Below, piece by piece: positions 32,913-42,411 of a stretch of 64,000 nt of DNA. A program made the position numbers and the translations under genes. The notes under the pieces were generated by a model. That model saw nothing but the letters and a program-made list of their open reading frames with translations. It was not told the DNA's origin and ran no database searches. The stretch comes from Alishewanella metallidurans (GTDB taxonomy: Bacteria > Pseudomonadota > Gammaproteobacteria > Enterobacterales > Alteromonadaceae): positions 434,001 through 498,000 of the forward strand of contig NZ_JALAHQ010000001.1 of NCBI RefSeq assembly GCF_036983985.1, in the 5' to 3' direction. Positions within the stretch are counted from its first letter, which is position 1; every line of letters starts with the position of its first letter.

Positions 32913-35306
32913 ATGACCCAACACCCACACCCATTGGCATTGACGGTACCGCAACTCGGGCCGCAACTGGATAGCAAACTGATTCAACAGGCACTAGATA
33001 TAAAGCAGTTAACCCCTGCTTTTATCGGTCAAGACCGCGCTAAGTCGGCGCTGGCTTTTGCCATTGGCATGGATATGCCGGGTTATAACCTGTATGTAAT
33101 GGGTGAGGCAGCACTTGGCCGTTTTACGCTGGTGCAGGACGTGTTGCAGCAAGCGGCTAGCGAAAAGGCAACGCCAGAGGAATGGTGTTATCTAAATAAT
33201 TTTGATGACGAGCGCGTACCTAATACGCTGCGCTTACTCCCCGGTGAGGGCAAAGTTCTCGTTAAAAAAATGGAAGCATTAATTGATGAGTTGCTAGATA
33301 CCTTTCCTGCCGCTTTTGATAACCCTGGTTATCAGCGCAAGAAAAAGGCGATTGCTCGCTCGTTTGATGACAAATATGAACAGGCCATTGAGCTGGTAGA
33401 GAAAAAGGCACTAGAAAAGAATGTTGTGCTGTATGAAGAAAATGGCGCAGTAAGCTTTTCGCCAATAATTGACGGTAAACCGCTGGATGACCAAGAGTTT
33501 TCAAAGATAACTGAAGAACAGCGCCAGTATTTCTATAGCTTAGTCAGCGAGCTTGAAACCATATTAAACGAGCAACTTATTGAGTTGCCGCAATGGAAGC
33601 GCGAGCTGTCAGAAAACCTACGTACTTTAAGAAAAGATACGATAGAACAAGCAATTAAACCGCTGCTAAAACAATTAGAGCATGATTATGTTTCTACTCT
33701 TGGTGTGCAACGTTATATTCGTGAAATGCGTAGTCATCTGGTAAAAGCCGTACTAGAGCTGATGCCAGATGATTCTGAAAGCGAAAAGCTCGAAGAGTCA
33801 GACAATCGTGAGATTTTTATTGAAGAATTTGTACCCAACGTGCTGGTACATTTTGAAACCATGTCTGGCGCGCCAATTATTTTTGAACCCAACCCCAGTT
33901 ATGGCAATTTATTTGGTCGTGTTGAATATAATTCGGCCAGTGGCAACCAATATACTAACTATCGAATGATCCGGCCAGGTGCGTTGCACCGTGCTAATGG
34001 TGGTTACTTAATTCTTGATGCAGACCGTTTACTGCCACAACCCGCGCTGTGGGATGCGTTAAAGTTAGCGCTAAAATCTGGTGAGTTATTGATTGATACT
34101 CTGTCGGATCATGCGGTAACTAACTCAACTATTATTACGCCCAAAGCCATACCGTTAAACGTTAAGGTGGTATTGCTAGGGTCGCGCGATCTGTACTACT
34201 TGATCCAAGACGTCGATGATGAGTTTAATGAGCTATTTCGCGTATTGGCAGACTTTGAGCATTATTTGCCTTATACCGAGCAAACTGTTAGCTACATGAC
34301 CATGCAAATTCGTGAGCAAATGCGGGCACTGGATATTGAAGAGCTTAGCGCCGGTGGTTTAACGCAATTGCTCAACTTTAGTTTTCGCCAAGCAGAGCAT
34401 CAGCGTAAATTGTCAGCCCGATTTGCCGATGTATTAGAGCTAGTGCGTGAGGCTTGCTATTACGCAGTGCAGCAACAGTGCAGCAGTTTAACTGAAGCCC
34501 ATATTCTGCAAGCATTAAAAGGTAAACAGTATCGTACCGGCCGTATTAGTGAGAGCTTTTTAGAGGATATTCAAGAAGGCCAAATATTAATTGACACCGA
34601 CGGTTTAGCTGTGGGTAAGGTTAATGGTTTGACGGTACTTGAAATTGGCGATACTGCATTTGGCACACCGGCGCGAATTAGTGCCACTGTGTTTGCTGGC
34701 TCTAGCGGCGTGATAGATATAGAGCGTGAAGTCGAGCTAGGTAAGGCGATTCACTCTAAAGGCGTATTATTATTAACGGGCTATTTAGGCGCCAAATATG
34801 CGCGGGAATTTCCGCTTACGTTATCGGCAAACATTGCGCTGGAACAAAGCTATGGTCATATTGACGGTGATAGCGCCGCGTTGGCTGAAGTGTGCGCGTT
34901 GTTGTCTGCAATAACAGATTTGCCAATTAAGCAAAGTTTGGCCGTTACCGGTTCAATTAACCAACATGGCCAAGTGCAATCTATAGGCGGTGTAAATGAA
35001 AAAATAGAAGGTTATTTTCGTCTATGCCAAAGCCGAGGTTTAACCGGTGAACAAGGCGTTATTATTCCCGCGAGTAACCAGCTTAATTTAGTATTAAACG
35101 ACGAAGTAATTAATGCGGTAGCGCAGCAGAAGTTTCATTTGTATGTGGTAAAAAACGTAGATGAAGCGCTAACCTTGTTAATGGGTGTTGAAGCCGGCGA
35201 AAAAAATAGCCGTGGTCAGTATCCCAAAAAATCTGTTAATGGCCGTGCATTAAAGCGTTTAGCTGAGATAGCAGACATTGTTAATGGTGAAGCAGAAGAA
35301 GAATAA
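32913..35306 (+). CDS. LonB-like (AAA_32/S16) ATP-dependent protease
   Basis: 797 residues, single-chain Lon-like protease of the YcbZ/LonB type: an AAA domain with insertion (about 40-520) and a C-terminal S16 protease domain (about 560-770). The Ser-Lys dyad is intact: Ser654 in GDSA and Lys697 in NEKIEG, 43 residues apart as in Lon. The P-loop GEAALGRF (64-71) lacks the usual Lys and Walker B reads LILDAD, as is common in this subfamily, so ATP hydrolysis may be weak. AAGG precedes the ATG. It converges with the GNAT gene with 5 bp between. Confidence 0.92.
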   Translation: MTQHPHPLALTVPQLGPQLDSKLIQQALDIKQLTPAFIGQDRAKSALAFAIGMDMPGYNLYVMGEAALGRFTLVQDVLQQAASEKATPEEWCYLNNFDDERVPNTLRLLPGEGKVLVKKMEALIDELLDTFPAAFDNPGYQRKKKAIARSFDDKYEQAIELVEKKALEKNVVLYEENGAVSFSPIIDGKPLDDQEFSKITEEQRQYFYSLVSELETILNEQLIELPQWKRELSENLRTLRKDTIEQAIKPLLKQLEHDYVSTLGVQRYIREMRSHLVKAVLELMPDDSESEKLEESDNREIFIEEFVPNVLVHFETMSGAPIIFEPNPSYGNLFGRVEYNSASGNQYTNYRMIRPGALHRANGGYLILDADRLLPQPALWDALKLALKSGELLIDTLSDHAVTNSTIITPKAIPLNVKVVLLGSRDLYYLIQDVDDEFNELFRVLADFEHYLPYTEQTVSYMTMQIREQMRALDIEELSAGGLTQLLNFSFRQAEHQRKLSARFADVLELVREACYYAVQQQCSSLTEAHILQALKGKQYRTGRISESFLEDIQEGQILIDTDGLAVGKVNGLTVLEIGDTAFGTPARISATVFAGSSGVIDIEREVELGKAIHSKGVLLLTGYLGAKYAREFPLTLSANIALEQSYGHIDGDSAALAEVCALLSAITDLPIKQSLAVTGSINQHGQVQSIGGVNEKIEGYFRLCQSRGLTGEQGVIIPASNQLNLVLNDEVINAVAQQKFHLYVVKNVDEALTLLMGVEAGEKNSRGQYPKKSVNGRALKRLAEIADIVNGEAEEE

Positions 35307-35311
35307 TGGCG

Positions 35312-35827
35312 TTATAAAGCAGTAAAGGCGTCAAGATATAATACCTTGCCGCCTTTACCCTGTAATGCGGCCTCTACTAGCGGTAACAGCATAAAAGTGT
35401 TGCCTAACGCCTGCACTGGGCTGTGAATATTAAAATTAACGGCAGGCACAAAACCAAAACGCGAGTAGTAGCTCGCTGGGCCTAGTACCACAACTGCGGT
35501 AATGCTTTGCTGGCGGCAGAGTTCTAAACCGGCGCGCACCAGAGCCGAACCAATGCCATGATGCTGTAACACATTACTCACTGCCATAGTGGCTAGTGCC
35601 ATTAGCGGGGTATTGCCGGATTGCTCTAGTGTTGCTGGGGCAAATAAAATATGGCCAACAATTTTTCCGTGCTGCTCGGCTACTAGAGATATACAGTTGT
35701 TACAGGCCTGGCGCAGTGAGTTAATTACGTTAACGTTAGTATTATTATGAAACACCGTTTGTGTAAGCAGAGCTACCGCATCCGCATCTGCGGCTGTTGT
35801 TAGGCGCACACTGGTATCATAACCCAT
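35312..35827 (-). CDS. GNAT family N-acetyltransferase (YhbS-like)
   Basis: 171 residues from the ATG at 35827; a longer open frame continues upstream into lnt but shows no family similarity. The acetyl-CoA binding motif is in VSNVLQHHGIGSALVRAGL (Q/RxxGxG/A), with the preceding IVGHILFAPA strand and ASYYSRFGFVPA typical of YhbS-type GNATs. The acceptor is unknown. A 146-bp gap separates it from the lnt stop; no clear SD is visible. Confidence 0.87.
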   Translation of the reverse strand: MGYDTSVRLTTAADADAVALLTQTVFHNNTNVNVINSLRQACNNCISLVAEQHGKIVGHILFAPATLEQSGNTPLMALATMAVSNVLQHHGIGSALVRAGLELCRQQSITAVVVLGPASYYSRFGFVPAVNFNIHSPVQALGNTFMLLPLVEAALQGKGGKVLYLDAFTAL

Positions 35828-35973
35828 GGCGTGCCAAGTGCTGTTGCGGCGGCGCTGCAAAGCGCGGTTGATGTTGTGCAGCAAGGTCATAACAAATGCC
35901 AACAAAGCAAAGCGTGTGTTTAGTCTACCGCACTGAGCGGGGTTCTCAAGTGAAACATGCCATAACCCTAGGT

Positions 35974-37527
35974 TTAAATACTGCGCTTGTTGCGGCGCCA
36001 ATGGCCTAACGCAAATAGCATTAACAGTACTAAGCACAGTATCCGTAAAGGCGTATCACCATAGTGTGTGTAAGGTGTAATGCCTTGGGTTAAGCGTAAC
36101 TGATCTGTCAGTGCAGCTTCACTAAACTGCGGCGCTTGTGCACTGATATTGCCGCCAGCATCTACAGTCGCGGTAACGCCATTGTTTGTCGCCCGAAGCA
36201 ACGGTCGGCCAAATTCTAATGCTCGCATTTGCGCAATTTGTAAATGTTGATGCGGGCCAATACTGTCACCAAACCAGCCATCATTACTTACCGTTAGTAG
36301 CAATTGCGTATCATCAGTCATATTGGCAGCAATTTGCTCTGGAAAGGCAATTTCAAAGCAAATTGCCGGTAATAGGTGGTAGCCATTTGCGACTAAGTTG
36401 GGTTGCACATAACTACCTCGAGTAAATGAACTCATGGGTAAGTCAAAAATGGGGGCTAACTTACGTAGCCAGTTTTCAAAGGGTACAAACTCGCCAATAG
36501 GCAGTAAATGGTGTTTGCTATAACGATTACCATGGCCATAAAAATAATCGCCATCACTGGAGTCTGAATCGCGCTTACCTAACACAATAAGGTTATTCCA
36601 CGCCTGCTGGGTTTTAAAGTTGTAATCTAAAATGCCAGTTATTACTGCTGTGTTGGCATAAAGTGCAGCACGATTTAAATTGTTGAGATAGGTTTCTGCT
36701 TGCGGTTCTAATTGAGGAATAGCCGCTTCTGGCCAGATCACTAAGTCGGTTTTAAAATGTGGTCGAGTTAAATCAAGGTATTTGAGCATGGTCGGCCACT
36801 CTTGCTCTGGCGCCCAACGTAGCTCCTGTTTAACGTTGCCTTGTACCAGCAGAACAGATAGCGTTTTGTCGCTGTATTGCCAGCCGCTAAAGGGCTTAAG
36901 TGATGGGCTCAACGCAAAAACAATACCCGCAATAATAACATAGCTATAACGGCTAATAGCACGCTGCGGTTGCAGCAATTGTGCAAGGGCAGCCGCGGCA
37001 AACGCTAACACAAAGCTAATGCCGGTTTCGCCAATTAATGGTGCTAAATCTTTTAAGCCGGCTGACGTTTGGCTATAACCCATGGACAACCATGGAAACC
37101 CGGTAAGTAATACACTACGCAGCCATTCGGCTAGTGCCCAGCACACGGCAAACAGTAAGGGGGTAAAAGTAATGGAACGCAGTTTATAACTAAGCCAGCT
37201 GGCCAATGCCGGAAATAACGCAAGGTAACCAACCAGCAACGCCATAAGCGCTAAACTGCCTATTAGCGGTAGGCCGCCAAACTGGTCAATACTAACATGC
37301 ACCCAGCTAACACCAACGCCAAACCAGCCTAAACCAAAACTAAAACCCCGCAGCCAAGCTTGCTTTGCATTAGTGGCGTGTTGTAAATAAAATACTAATA
37401 GTGCCAGCGTTAACACTGGCAGCCACCATAGCGTAAATGGTGCAAATGCTAGCGTAGTTGCGCCACCTGCTAGTATCAGTAGCAGGTAAGGCAGCATGAG
37501 TTTAAATCGAGTATTAATGTTGGCCAA
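35974..37527 (-). CDS. lnt: apolipoprotein N-acyltransferase
   Basis: 517 residues from a TTG at 37527, which gives an N-terminus of family-like length (ATG 37497 is ten codons later). Lnt adds the third acyl chain to the N-terminal cysteine of lipoproteins. About eight membrane helices surround the nitrilase-like domain (about 225-480) with catalytic Glu267 (IWPEAAIP), Lys338 (YSKHHLLP) and Cys390 (LPAICFEIAFPEQ). It follows corC by 5 bp, the standard corC-lnt order, and serves the several lipoproteins in this window. Confidence 0.95.
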   Translation of the reverse strand: MANINTRFKLMLPYLLLILAGGATTLAFAPFTLWWLPVLTLALLVFYLQHATNAKQAWLRGFSFGLGWFGVGVSWVHVSIDQFGGLPLIGSLALMALLVGYLALFPALASWLSYKLRSITFTPLLFAVCWALAEWLRSVLLTGFPWLSMGYSQTSAGLKDLAPLIGETGISFVLAFAAAALAQLLQPQRAISRYSYVIIAGIVFALSPSLKPFSGWQYSDKTLSVLLVQGNVKQELRWAPEQEWPTMLKYLDLTRPHFKTDLVIWPEAAIPQLEPQAETYLNNLNRAALYANTAVITGILDYNFKTQQAWNNLIVLGKRDSDSSDGDYFYGHGNRYSKHHLLPIGEFVPFENWLRKLAPIFDLPMSSFTRGSYVQPNLVANGYHLLPAICFEIAFPEQIAANMTDDTQLLLTVSNDGWFGDSIGPHQHLQIAQMRALEFGRPLLRATNNGVTATVDAGGNISAQAPQFSEAALTDQLRLTQGITPYTHYGDTPLRILCLVLLMLFALGHWRRNKRSI

Positions 37528-37532
37528 GAGTG

Positions 37533-38405
37533 TTAGCTTTCTTCAGCCATGGCAGGATCTTTAGCGCGGATGACTTGCAGTTGCACTAAGCGCCGGCTGT
37601 TAGCTTTATTCACTTTAAAGGTTAAGCCTTGTAGTTCAATGCTCTCACCTTTAGTCGGCATATGGCCAAAGGCATGCAATACAATACCGCCAATGGTATC
37701 CGCGTCCTCTTCGTCAAACTTGGTATTAAATGATTCGTTAAACTCGTCTAGAGGCGTAAGCGCGCTAACTTGGAATACGCGAGAGGCCATTTTTTTAATG
37801 TCGTCTTCTTCGTCGTCGTCGTGTTCGTCTTCAATTTCGCCAACAATTTGTTCGAGAATATCCTCAATGGTTACTAAACCCGACACACCACCATATTCGT
37901 CAACGACGATGGCCATGTGGTAGCGTTTTTGCCGAAACTCTTTTAATAGCGCATCTACTCGTTTGCTTTCAGGAATAATTACCGCTGGGCGCAGCACATC
38001 ACGCAGATGCAAATCGGCCGCGTTTGGCATAAGCGCATGTTGCAGTAAATCTTTTACCAGCAGTATACCTTCGATATGGTCTTTATCTTCATTCACCACG
38101 GGATAGCGACTGTGGTTATTTTCCATCAAAATGGGCAGCATATCGGCAACGGAATCATCTATGTCGATGGTTGCCATTTGTGAGCGGGGCACCATAATAT
38201 CGCGTGCCCGCATACTCGATACCTCTAGCACGCCTTTTAACATACTTTTTGTATCGGCATCGATCAGGCTACGTAGTTCAGCCTCGTTTATAATTTCTTG
38301 TAAATCTGAAATATCTTGTGGCTCTGCATTAAAGATACTGGCGATACGCTCTAACCAGGACTTACCGGCAGAACCACGACTAGAGTGGGGGTTATCGTCA
38401 CTCAT
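37533..38405 (-). CDS. corC: CorC/HlyC-type CBS domain protein
   Basis: 290 residues, soluble. Two CBS domains (about 65-190: ARDIMVPRSQMATIDID and DVLRPAVIIPESKRVDALL) and a C-terminal CorC_HlyC domain (about 205-280, ADTIGGIVLHAFGHMPTKG). In enterobacteria CorC is linked to magnesium and cobalt efflux and to lipoprotein maturation. An acidic stretch EDEHDDDEEDDIKK lies between the domains. It lies between ybeY and lnt, with a leaky hairpin after ybeY. Confidence 0.95.
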   Translation of the reverse strand: MSDDNPHSSRGSAGKSWLERIASIFNAEPQDISDLQEIINEAELRSLIDADTKSMLKGVLEVSSMRARDIMVPRSQMATIDIDDSVADMLPILMENNHSRYPVVNEDKDHIEGILLVKDLLQHALMPNAADLHLRDVLRPAVIIPESKRVDALLKEFRQKRYHMAIVVDEYGGVSGLVTIEDILEQIVGEIEDEHDDDEEDDIKKMASRVFQVSALTPLDEFNESFNTKFDEEDADTIGGIVLHAFGHMPTKGESIELQGLTFKVNKANSRRLVQLQVIRAKDPAMAEES

Positions 38406-38430
38406 GGGTGAACTATTACTCCAAAAAATA

Positions 38431-38460
38431 AAAAAACCTATTCGTCATCCAACAAATAGG
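38431..38460 (-). terminator. hairpin overlapping the ybeY stop
   Basis: On the minus strand CCTATT and AATAGG form a 6-bp stem with a 12-nt loop, followed by a strong T-rich tract (plus-strand A residues up to 38436 and beyond). The descending arm covers the ybeY stop codon. It could attenuate transcription into corC-lnt. Confidence 0.5.
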
Positions 38461-38899
38461 GGTTAGTAAAGCCAAGTTGCTGCAATATGGTTACTTCTTC
38501 AGTTTCCATTTGTTCAGCATCATCGTCATTTATATGGTCAAAACCTAATAAATGCAAGCTTCCGTGTACGACCATATGTGCCCAGTGGGCAGTTAGCCTT
38601 TTGCTTTGTTCTTTCGCTTCGGTCACTACTACGGGGGCACAAATAACTAAATCGCCCAATAATGACAATTCAATACCTGGTGGGCATTGAAACGGAAAGC
38701 TTAACACATTAGTGGGTTTGTCTTTACCGCGATAAGCTAAGTTAAGCTGTTGGCTTTCATTGTTATCGACAATACGTACGGTAACTTCAGCCTCTGCTTG
38801 AAACGGCAATATAGCAGCTTCTAACCATTGCTGGATCTCTGTCTCTAACGGCAGATTGTCTGCTGTGCTAGCCAATTGTAAATCAAGAATAATGGCCAT
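38438..38899 (-). CDS. ybeY: endoribonuclease YbeY
   Basis: 153 residues. YbeY takes part in 16S rRNA 3'-end maturation and ribosome quality control. The zinc site HGSLHLLGFDH (His112, His116, His122) is intact, with the family marks RGKDKPTNVLSFPF and LGDLVIC. It starts exactly where phoH ends (shared base), indicating coupled translation; phoH-ybeY is the usual pair. Confidence 0.96.
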   Translation of the reverse strand: MAIILDLQLASTADNLPLETEIQQWLEAAILPFQAEAEVTVRIVDNNESQQLNLAYRGKDKPTNVLSFPFQCPPGIELSLLGDLVICAPVVVTEAKEQSKRLTAHWAHMVVHGSLHLLGFDHINDDDAEQMETEEVTILQQLGFTNPYLLDDE

Positions 38900-39903
38900 T
38901 ATTCACCTTTAATTGCAACAGTAGCGGCAAGTTTGGCTGCTTCGTGGGCTTCATAAGCCATAACAATACGTTGCACTATTGGGTGGCGCACCACGTCCTT
39001 GGCATTAAAGTGATTAAAACTAATTTCTTCAACATCACTAAGCACATCAATAGCGTGTTTTAACCCAGAATATTGGCCCCGTGGTAGGTCAACCTGAGTA
39101 ATATCGCCAGTAATAACTGCTTTAGAACTAAAGCCAATACGGGTTAAAAACATTTTCATCTGTTCTACCGTCGTATTTTGGCTTTCGTCCAGAATTATAA
39201 AGGCATCATTTAAGGTACGACCGCGCATGTACGCCAATGGCGCAATTTCAATTACGCCGCGTTCAAGATACTTTTCTACTTTTTCAAAGCCGAGCATTTC
39301 AAATAATGCGTCGTATAGTGGCCTTAAATATGGGTCAACCTTTTGTGCTAAGTCACCGGGTAAAAAACCCAACTTTTCGCCAGCTTCTACTGCTGGGCGA
39401 GTTAAAATAATTCGTCGCACAAAATTACGCTCTAACGCATCTACCGCACAGGCTACCGCCAAGTAAGTTTTGCCTGTGCCGGCAGGGCCAACACCAAAGC
39501 AGACATCGTGACGCAGCACGTTACTTACGTAAGCGGCTTGGTTTGGGTTACGCGGCTTGATCAGACCTTTTTTAGTTTTAAGGCTAAAGTCAGCATGTTC
39601 GCCATCTTGCTGCTCGTATTGAATATCGTAGTTCTGACTAATTAATAAATGCACTTGCTCTGGTGTTAGCTCAGCATTGGGCGCTGCTGTAGCTGCATAT
39701 AACTGTTGCAATACATCTAGCGCTGCGGCGACGTTATCCGCAGGCCCTGAGATTTTCAGCTGGTCATCGCGATGACTAATGTCTACCAATAACCGTCGTT
39801 CAATATGACTTATATTGTCGTTAAACGGGCCACATAATAGGGTTAAACGTCTGCTGTCGGCGTTCTCAAGCGTTAAATCTGCGGTATGTAAGGTTGTAGT
39901 CAA
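38899..39903 (-). CDS. ybeZ: PhoH-like ATPase (YbeZ)
   Basis: 334 residues from a TTG at 39903 with GAGG about 8 bp upstream; the resulting N-terminus lines up with YbeZ. This cytoplasmic P-loop ATPase carries Walker A GPAGTGKT (139-146) and Walker B IILDESQNT, and an N-terminal KH-like region. It works with YbeY in rRNA processing. A strong hairpin after miaB lies just upstream, so its expression may depend on read-through or on a promoter within the miaB end. Confidence 0.95.
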   Translation of the reverse strand: MTTTLHTADLTLENADSRRLTLLCGPFNDNISHIERRLLVDISHRDDQLKISGPADNVAAALDVLQQLYAATAAPNAELTPEQVHLLISQNYDIQYEQQDGEHADFSLKTKKGLIKPRNPNQAAYVSNVLRHDVCFGVGPAGTGKTYLAVACAVDALERNFVRRIILTRPAVEAGEKLGFLPGDLAQKVDPYLRPLYDALFEMLGFEKVEKYLERGVIEIAPLAYMRGRTLNDAFIILDESQNTTVEQMKMFLTRIGFSSKAVITGDITQVDLPRGQYSGLKHAIDVLSDVEEISFNHFNAKDVVRHPIVQRIVMAYEAHEAAKLAATVAIKGE

Positions 39904-39919
39904 ATGCTTGCCTCAGTGC

Positions 39920-39942
39920 AAAAAGGGGGCATTAAAGCCCCC
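39920..39942 (-). terminator. miaB intrinsic terminator
   Basis: On the minus strand GGGGGC, TTTAAT, GCCCCC then TTTTT: a 6-bp G-C stem with a 5-base U-tract, 5 bp after the miaB stop and 17 bp before the phoH start. A strong terminator in a tight gap, implying regulated or partial read-through. Confidence 0.85.
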
Positions 39943-39947
39943 AGAAG

Positions 39948-41381
39948 TTATGGTGTAAAGGTAGCGACGCCAATAGCATTAGCTACCGGTTCGGTTTTTT
40001 GTCTGGCTAAAATTTGCTGTGGGCTAATTTCTCGGCGCAGGCCCATATCTTGTTCGGTACGCAGCAAATCGCCACGTAAAGAATTACTAAATACATCGGT
40101 AATTTTCACGTCAACAAATTGGCCAATCATCTCGGGCGAGCCTTCAAAATTAACCACGCGATTGTTTTCGGTGCGGCCGGTTAATTCCATAATGTTTTTC
40201 TTGGATGGGCCCTCAACCAAGATGCGTTGTTCTGTGCCCAGCATACCGCGAGCAATACGCAGTGCTTGCTGGTTTATACGGTCTTGCAGAATGTATAGCC
40301 GTTGCTTTTTTGCATCTTCGCTTACATCGTCAGGTAAATCGGCAGCCGGTGTACCTGGGCGAGCACTGTAAATAAAGCTAAAGCTCATATCAAAATCGAT
40401 AGCTTGGATCAAATCCATCGTCGCTTGAAAATCGGCATCATCCTCACCAGGAAAACCAATAATAAAGTCTGACGACATGCTTAAGTTTGGCCGAACACGT
40501 TTTAATTTACGAATTTGCGATTTGTATTCTAATGCGGTGTGGCCACGCTTCATTAGGTTTAAAATACGGTCTGAACCCGATTGTACCGGTAAATGTAAGT
40601 GGTCAACTAATTCAGGCACATCGCGGTACACTTCAATAATGTCATCGGTAAATTCTACTGGGTGTGACGTGGTGTAGCGAACGCGGTCAATACCATCAAT
40701 AGCCGCCACTAAACGTAATAGCTCAGAGAAATGGCAGATAGTGCCGTCATGTTTTTCGCCACGAAACGCATTTACGTTTTGGCCTAATAGGTTTACTTCC
40801 CGCACGCCTTGCTCGGCTAATTGGGCGATTTCAAATAATACGTCGTCTAATGGTCGGCTAACTTCTTCGCCACGTGTATACGGCACTACGCAAAAGGTAC
40901 AGTATTTAGAACAGCCTTCCATAATGGAAACAAAGGCGGTAGGGCCATCGGCTCTAGGTTCTGGCATACGGTCGAACTTTTCAATTTCTGGAAAAGACAC
41001 GTCAACTACTGGCGATTTTGAGCCGCGTACTGAGTTGATCATCTCGGGTAAGCGGTGCAAAGTTTGTGGGCCAAAGACGATATCGACATAGGGCGCACGT
41101 TCACGAATAGCCGCGCCTTCTTGCGAGGCGACACAGCCACCAACACCGATAATTAAGCTTGGATTTTTTTCCTTTAGCAGACGCCAACGACCTAGTTGGT
41201 GAAATACTTTCTCTTGCGCTTTTTCGCGAATAGAGCAGGTATTTAGCAGAATAACATCTGCCTCTGCAGCTTCTTCAGTCAGAGTAAAGCCATGAGTGGC
41301 ATCTAGCAGGTCAGCCATTTTTGATGAATCGTATTCGTTCATCTGGCAGCCCCAAGTTTTAATGTGCAGCTTTTTGCCCAT
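39948..41381 (-). CDS. miaB: tRNA-2-methylthio-N6-isopentenyladenosine synthase MiaB
   Basis: 477 residues. MiaB is a radical-SAM methylthiotransferase that modifies A37 of tRNAs reading UNN codons. Three N-terminal cysteines (12, 49, 83) hold the auxiliary cluster; the radical-SAM motif is CSKYCTFC (157, 161, 164). The C-terminal TRAM domain (about 380-445) binds tRNA. It is followed by a terminator and then phoH-ybeY-corC-lnt, the E. coli order. No promoter is clearly visible in the 92-bp gap above it. Confidence 0.97.
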   Translation of the reverse strand: MGKKLHIKTWGCQMNEYDSSKMADLLDATHGFTLTEEAAEADVILLNTCSIREKAQEKVFHQLGRWRLLKEKNPSLIIGVGGCVASQEGAAIRERAPYVDIVFGPQTLHRLPEMINSVRGSKSPVVDVSFPEIEKFDRMPEPRADGPTAFVSIMEGCSKYCTFCVVPYTRGEEVSRPLDDVLFEIAQLAEQGVREVNLLGQNVNAFRGEKHDGTICHFSELLRLVAAIDGIDRVRYTTSHPVEFTDDIIEVYRDVPELVDHLHLPVQSGSDRILNLMKRGHTALEYKSQIRKLKRVRPNLSMSSDFIIGFPGEDDADFQATMDLIQAIDFDMSFSFIYSARPGTPAADLPDDVSEDAKKQRLYILQDRINQQALRIARGMLGTEQRILVEGPSKKNIMELTGRTENNRVVNFEGSPEMIGQFVDVKITDVFSNSLRGDLLRTEQDMGLRREISPQQILARQKTEPVANAIGVATFTP

Positions 41382-41473
41382 TGCGTGTAATTACCTGTAT
41401 CGTCACTTGGAAAAAAGGGAGCATATTTTAGCCTGTTCGCGCCTTCGTTGCCATAGCTTGCGTAAAACAGTCG

Positions 41474-42322
41474 TCAGAGTAATTTTTGCCTAGTGGTTAT
41501 GTAGCCCGCATACAGAATAACCAAAACGCCACTAAGCCACGCTAAGGTTACAGGTTCTTGCCAAAATAAATAACCAAATAAGCCGGCGAAAATAACGCTG
41601 CTATAGGTCCACATGCCTATATCGCTGGCGGGCGCGATGGCATAGGCACGTGTCATGGCAAGTTGGCCAATAGCCGCCAATATACCCATGGCAACAAAGG
41701 CAAACCATACGGTATTGTTAAGCGGTTGCCAATAAAATGGCACCGGAATAGCCGATAATATTGCCGTAAGTAAGGAAAAATAAAATACGATGCGCACCGC
41801 AGGTTCAGTATCAGACATATAGCGGATGGTGGTTTTAGTAACTGCAACTAATACCGCAGATAATAAGCCGACTAATAAAATGGCCTCGGCATTGCCGTAA
41901 TTGGCTGGCATTGCCAATACCACGCCAATAAAACCTAATAAAATACTAAATAGAGTTAAACGGCTAGGGCGCTCTTTTAACCAAAATCGGGCGATTATTG
42001 GCACAATAAAAGGTGATAGCAACAATACCAGCATGCCTTGAGCTAGTGGCAAACGCGCTAACACATAGAAGAAACAGTACATGGAGATAATGCCGGTTAA
42101 TGCTCGGCTAAGATGTAAATACCAGCGGTTTGTTTTTAATAAGCTAAAACCATGCTTATACAAAAAAGGTAGCATCAATATTAAGGCGAAAAAGTTACGA
42201 AAAAAGACTACTTGAACTTCTGATGCTGTGCCGCTAGTGAATTTAACAATAGCGCCAATGCCGGCAAAGCAGGCTTCTGCCAATAATAGGAGTAGTGCCC
42301 CCTTAACTAACGGCGATAGCAT
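41474..42322 (-). CDS. EamA/DMT-family transporter
   Basis: 282 residues, ten predicted membrane helices in two EamA repeats (helix 1: MLSPLVKGALLLLLAEACFA). The second repeat ends with ILYAGYITTRQKLL. The family exports or imports small metabolites such as amino acids or SAM; the substrate cannot be read. It lies 92 bp from miaB and 110 bp from the sensor gene, all on the minus strand. Confidence 0.87.
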   Translation of the reverse strand: MLSPLVKGALLLLLAEACFAGIGAIVKFTSGTASEVQVVFFRNFFALILMLPFLYKHGFSLLKTNRWYLHLSRALTGIISMYCFFYVLARLPLAQGMLVLLLSPFIVPIIARFWLKERPSRLTLFSILLGFIGVVLAMPANYGNAEAILLVGLLSAVLVAVTKTTIRYMSDTEPAVRIVFYFSLLTAILSAIPVPFYWQPLNNTVWFAFVAMGILAAIGQLAMTRAYAIAPASDIGMWTYSSVIFAGLFGYLFWQEPVTLAWLSGVLVILYAGYITTRQKLL

Positions 42323-42411
42323 AAATAACCTGAATACAGACTAAGATAACGCAGTATATCAGACCGGTTAGCCTTAGCCGTAGTAGCGGCGTAATTATTG
42401 TCGCGTTGCTG

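Noticed and set aside
35828..36037. N-terminal extension of the GNAT protein into lnt
   Set aside because: The GNAT family begins at 35827; the extension overlaps lnt coding and has no similarity.
39904..40371. 155-residue plus-strand open frame over the end of miaB
   Set aside because: Lies opposite the MiaB TRAM-domain codons, which are conserved; no family similarity.
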